From assembly GCA_905221235.1 (NCBI GenBank), contig CAJNCJ010000031.1:1-5012 (forward strand): 5,012 bases of DNA, in the 5' to 3' direction. The translations under genes were made by a program, and so were the position numbers. Of this stretch, positions 4,935 to 5,012 are shown piece by piece (position 1 is the stretch's first letter; each line of letters begins with the position of its first letter). The notes under the pieces are model-generated. The model had not been told where the DNA came from, searched no databases, and saw only the letters and a list, made by a program, of their open reading frames with translations. The stretch is from a bacterium (GTDB taxonomy: Bacteria > Bacillota > Bacilli > Lactobacillales > Streptococcaceae).

Positions 4935-5012
4935 AGAGTCTGGGACAAAATAGTTCTCAACCACAAAAAGCTAGAGATTTCCAATTGCGGAACTCTAGCT
5001 TTTTAATTTTGA
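4935..5012. repeat. Probable dispersed streptococcal repeat, cut by the window edge
   Basis: No gene is seen from 4923 to the end. The stretch opens with AGAGTCTGGGACAAAA (4935-4950), a motif I recall as very frequent between genes in streptococcal genomes, often facing an inverted copy. It continues into a perfect 12-bp inverted repeat, AAAAAGCTAGAG (4965-4976) with CTCTAGCTTTTT (4993-5004). The 16-base loop can extend the stem with TTCC/GGAA after a two-base bulge. The hairpin is flanked by A-runs and T-runs and could terminate transcription in either direction. I cannot name the repeat family, and any right-hand end lies outside the window. Confidence 0.55.

Noticed and set aside
1..5012. 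CRISPR array, toxin-antitoxin pair, phage or transposase gene
   Set aside because: No evenly spaced direct repeats, integrase or transposase motifs, or small paired genes are present. Apart from the repeat at the right edge, the window is ordinary core chromosome.

Overview
The window is chromosomal DNA from a Mitis-group streptococcus (Streptococcus pneumoniae, S. mitis or a close relative). It is AT-rich, and its proteins read as near-copies of pneumococcal ones as I remember them: the competence sigma factor ComX, NusG, SecE, ribosomal protein L33, class A penicillin-binding protein PBP2a and an RluA/RluD-family pseudouridine synthase. A few ComX residues differ from the pneumococcal protein I remember, so S. 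mitis or another close relative is as likely as S. pneumoniae itself. The gene order matches the comX2-nusG-secE-rpmG-pbp2A neighbourhood of pneumococcus.

Layout. All genes from 1 to 3943 lie on the minus strand, so they are transcribed towards position 1. In that order they are pbp2A (3943-1748), rpmG (1695-1543), secE (1533-1357), nusG (1306-770), comX (649-170) and tRNA-Glu(UUC) (77-6). The pseudouridine synthase (4030-4905) is the only plus-strand gene and diverges from pbp2A across an 86-base spacer. From about 4935 to the right edge there is a hairpin-rich non-coding stretch that looks like a dispersed streptococcal repeat.

Transcription units read from the sequence. (1) rpmG-secE-nusG has a sigma-A promoter directly after the pbp2A stop and an intrinsic terminator directly after nusG. 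It joins a ribosomal protein, a translocase subunit and a transcription factor. (2) comX has no ordinary -35 box. It has a ComE-type direct repeat (two 9-mers, 12-base gap) and an extended -10, as expected for an early competence gene switched on by phosphorylated ComE. (3) tRNA-Glu has a near-ideal TTGACA/TATAAT promoter with A-tracts upstream. No hairpin terminator separates comX from it. (4) pbp2A and the pseudouridine synthase have divergent promoters whose -10 boxes each end six bases before the ATG, and neither has a clear Shine-Dalgarno sequence, so both mRNAs may be leaderless.

I see no undescribed multi-gene system. The genes are core and well known. The observations worth checking are regulatory: the paired leaderless starts, a repeated hyphenated palindrome at rpmG, structured RNA at the secE-nusG junction and the tRNA leader, and the repeat at the right edge.
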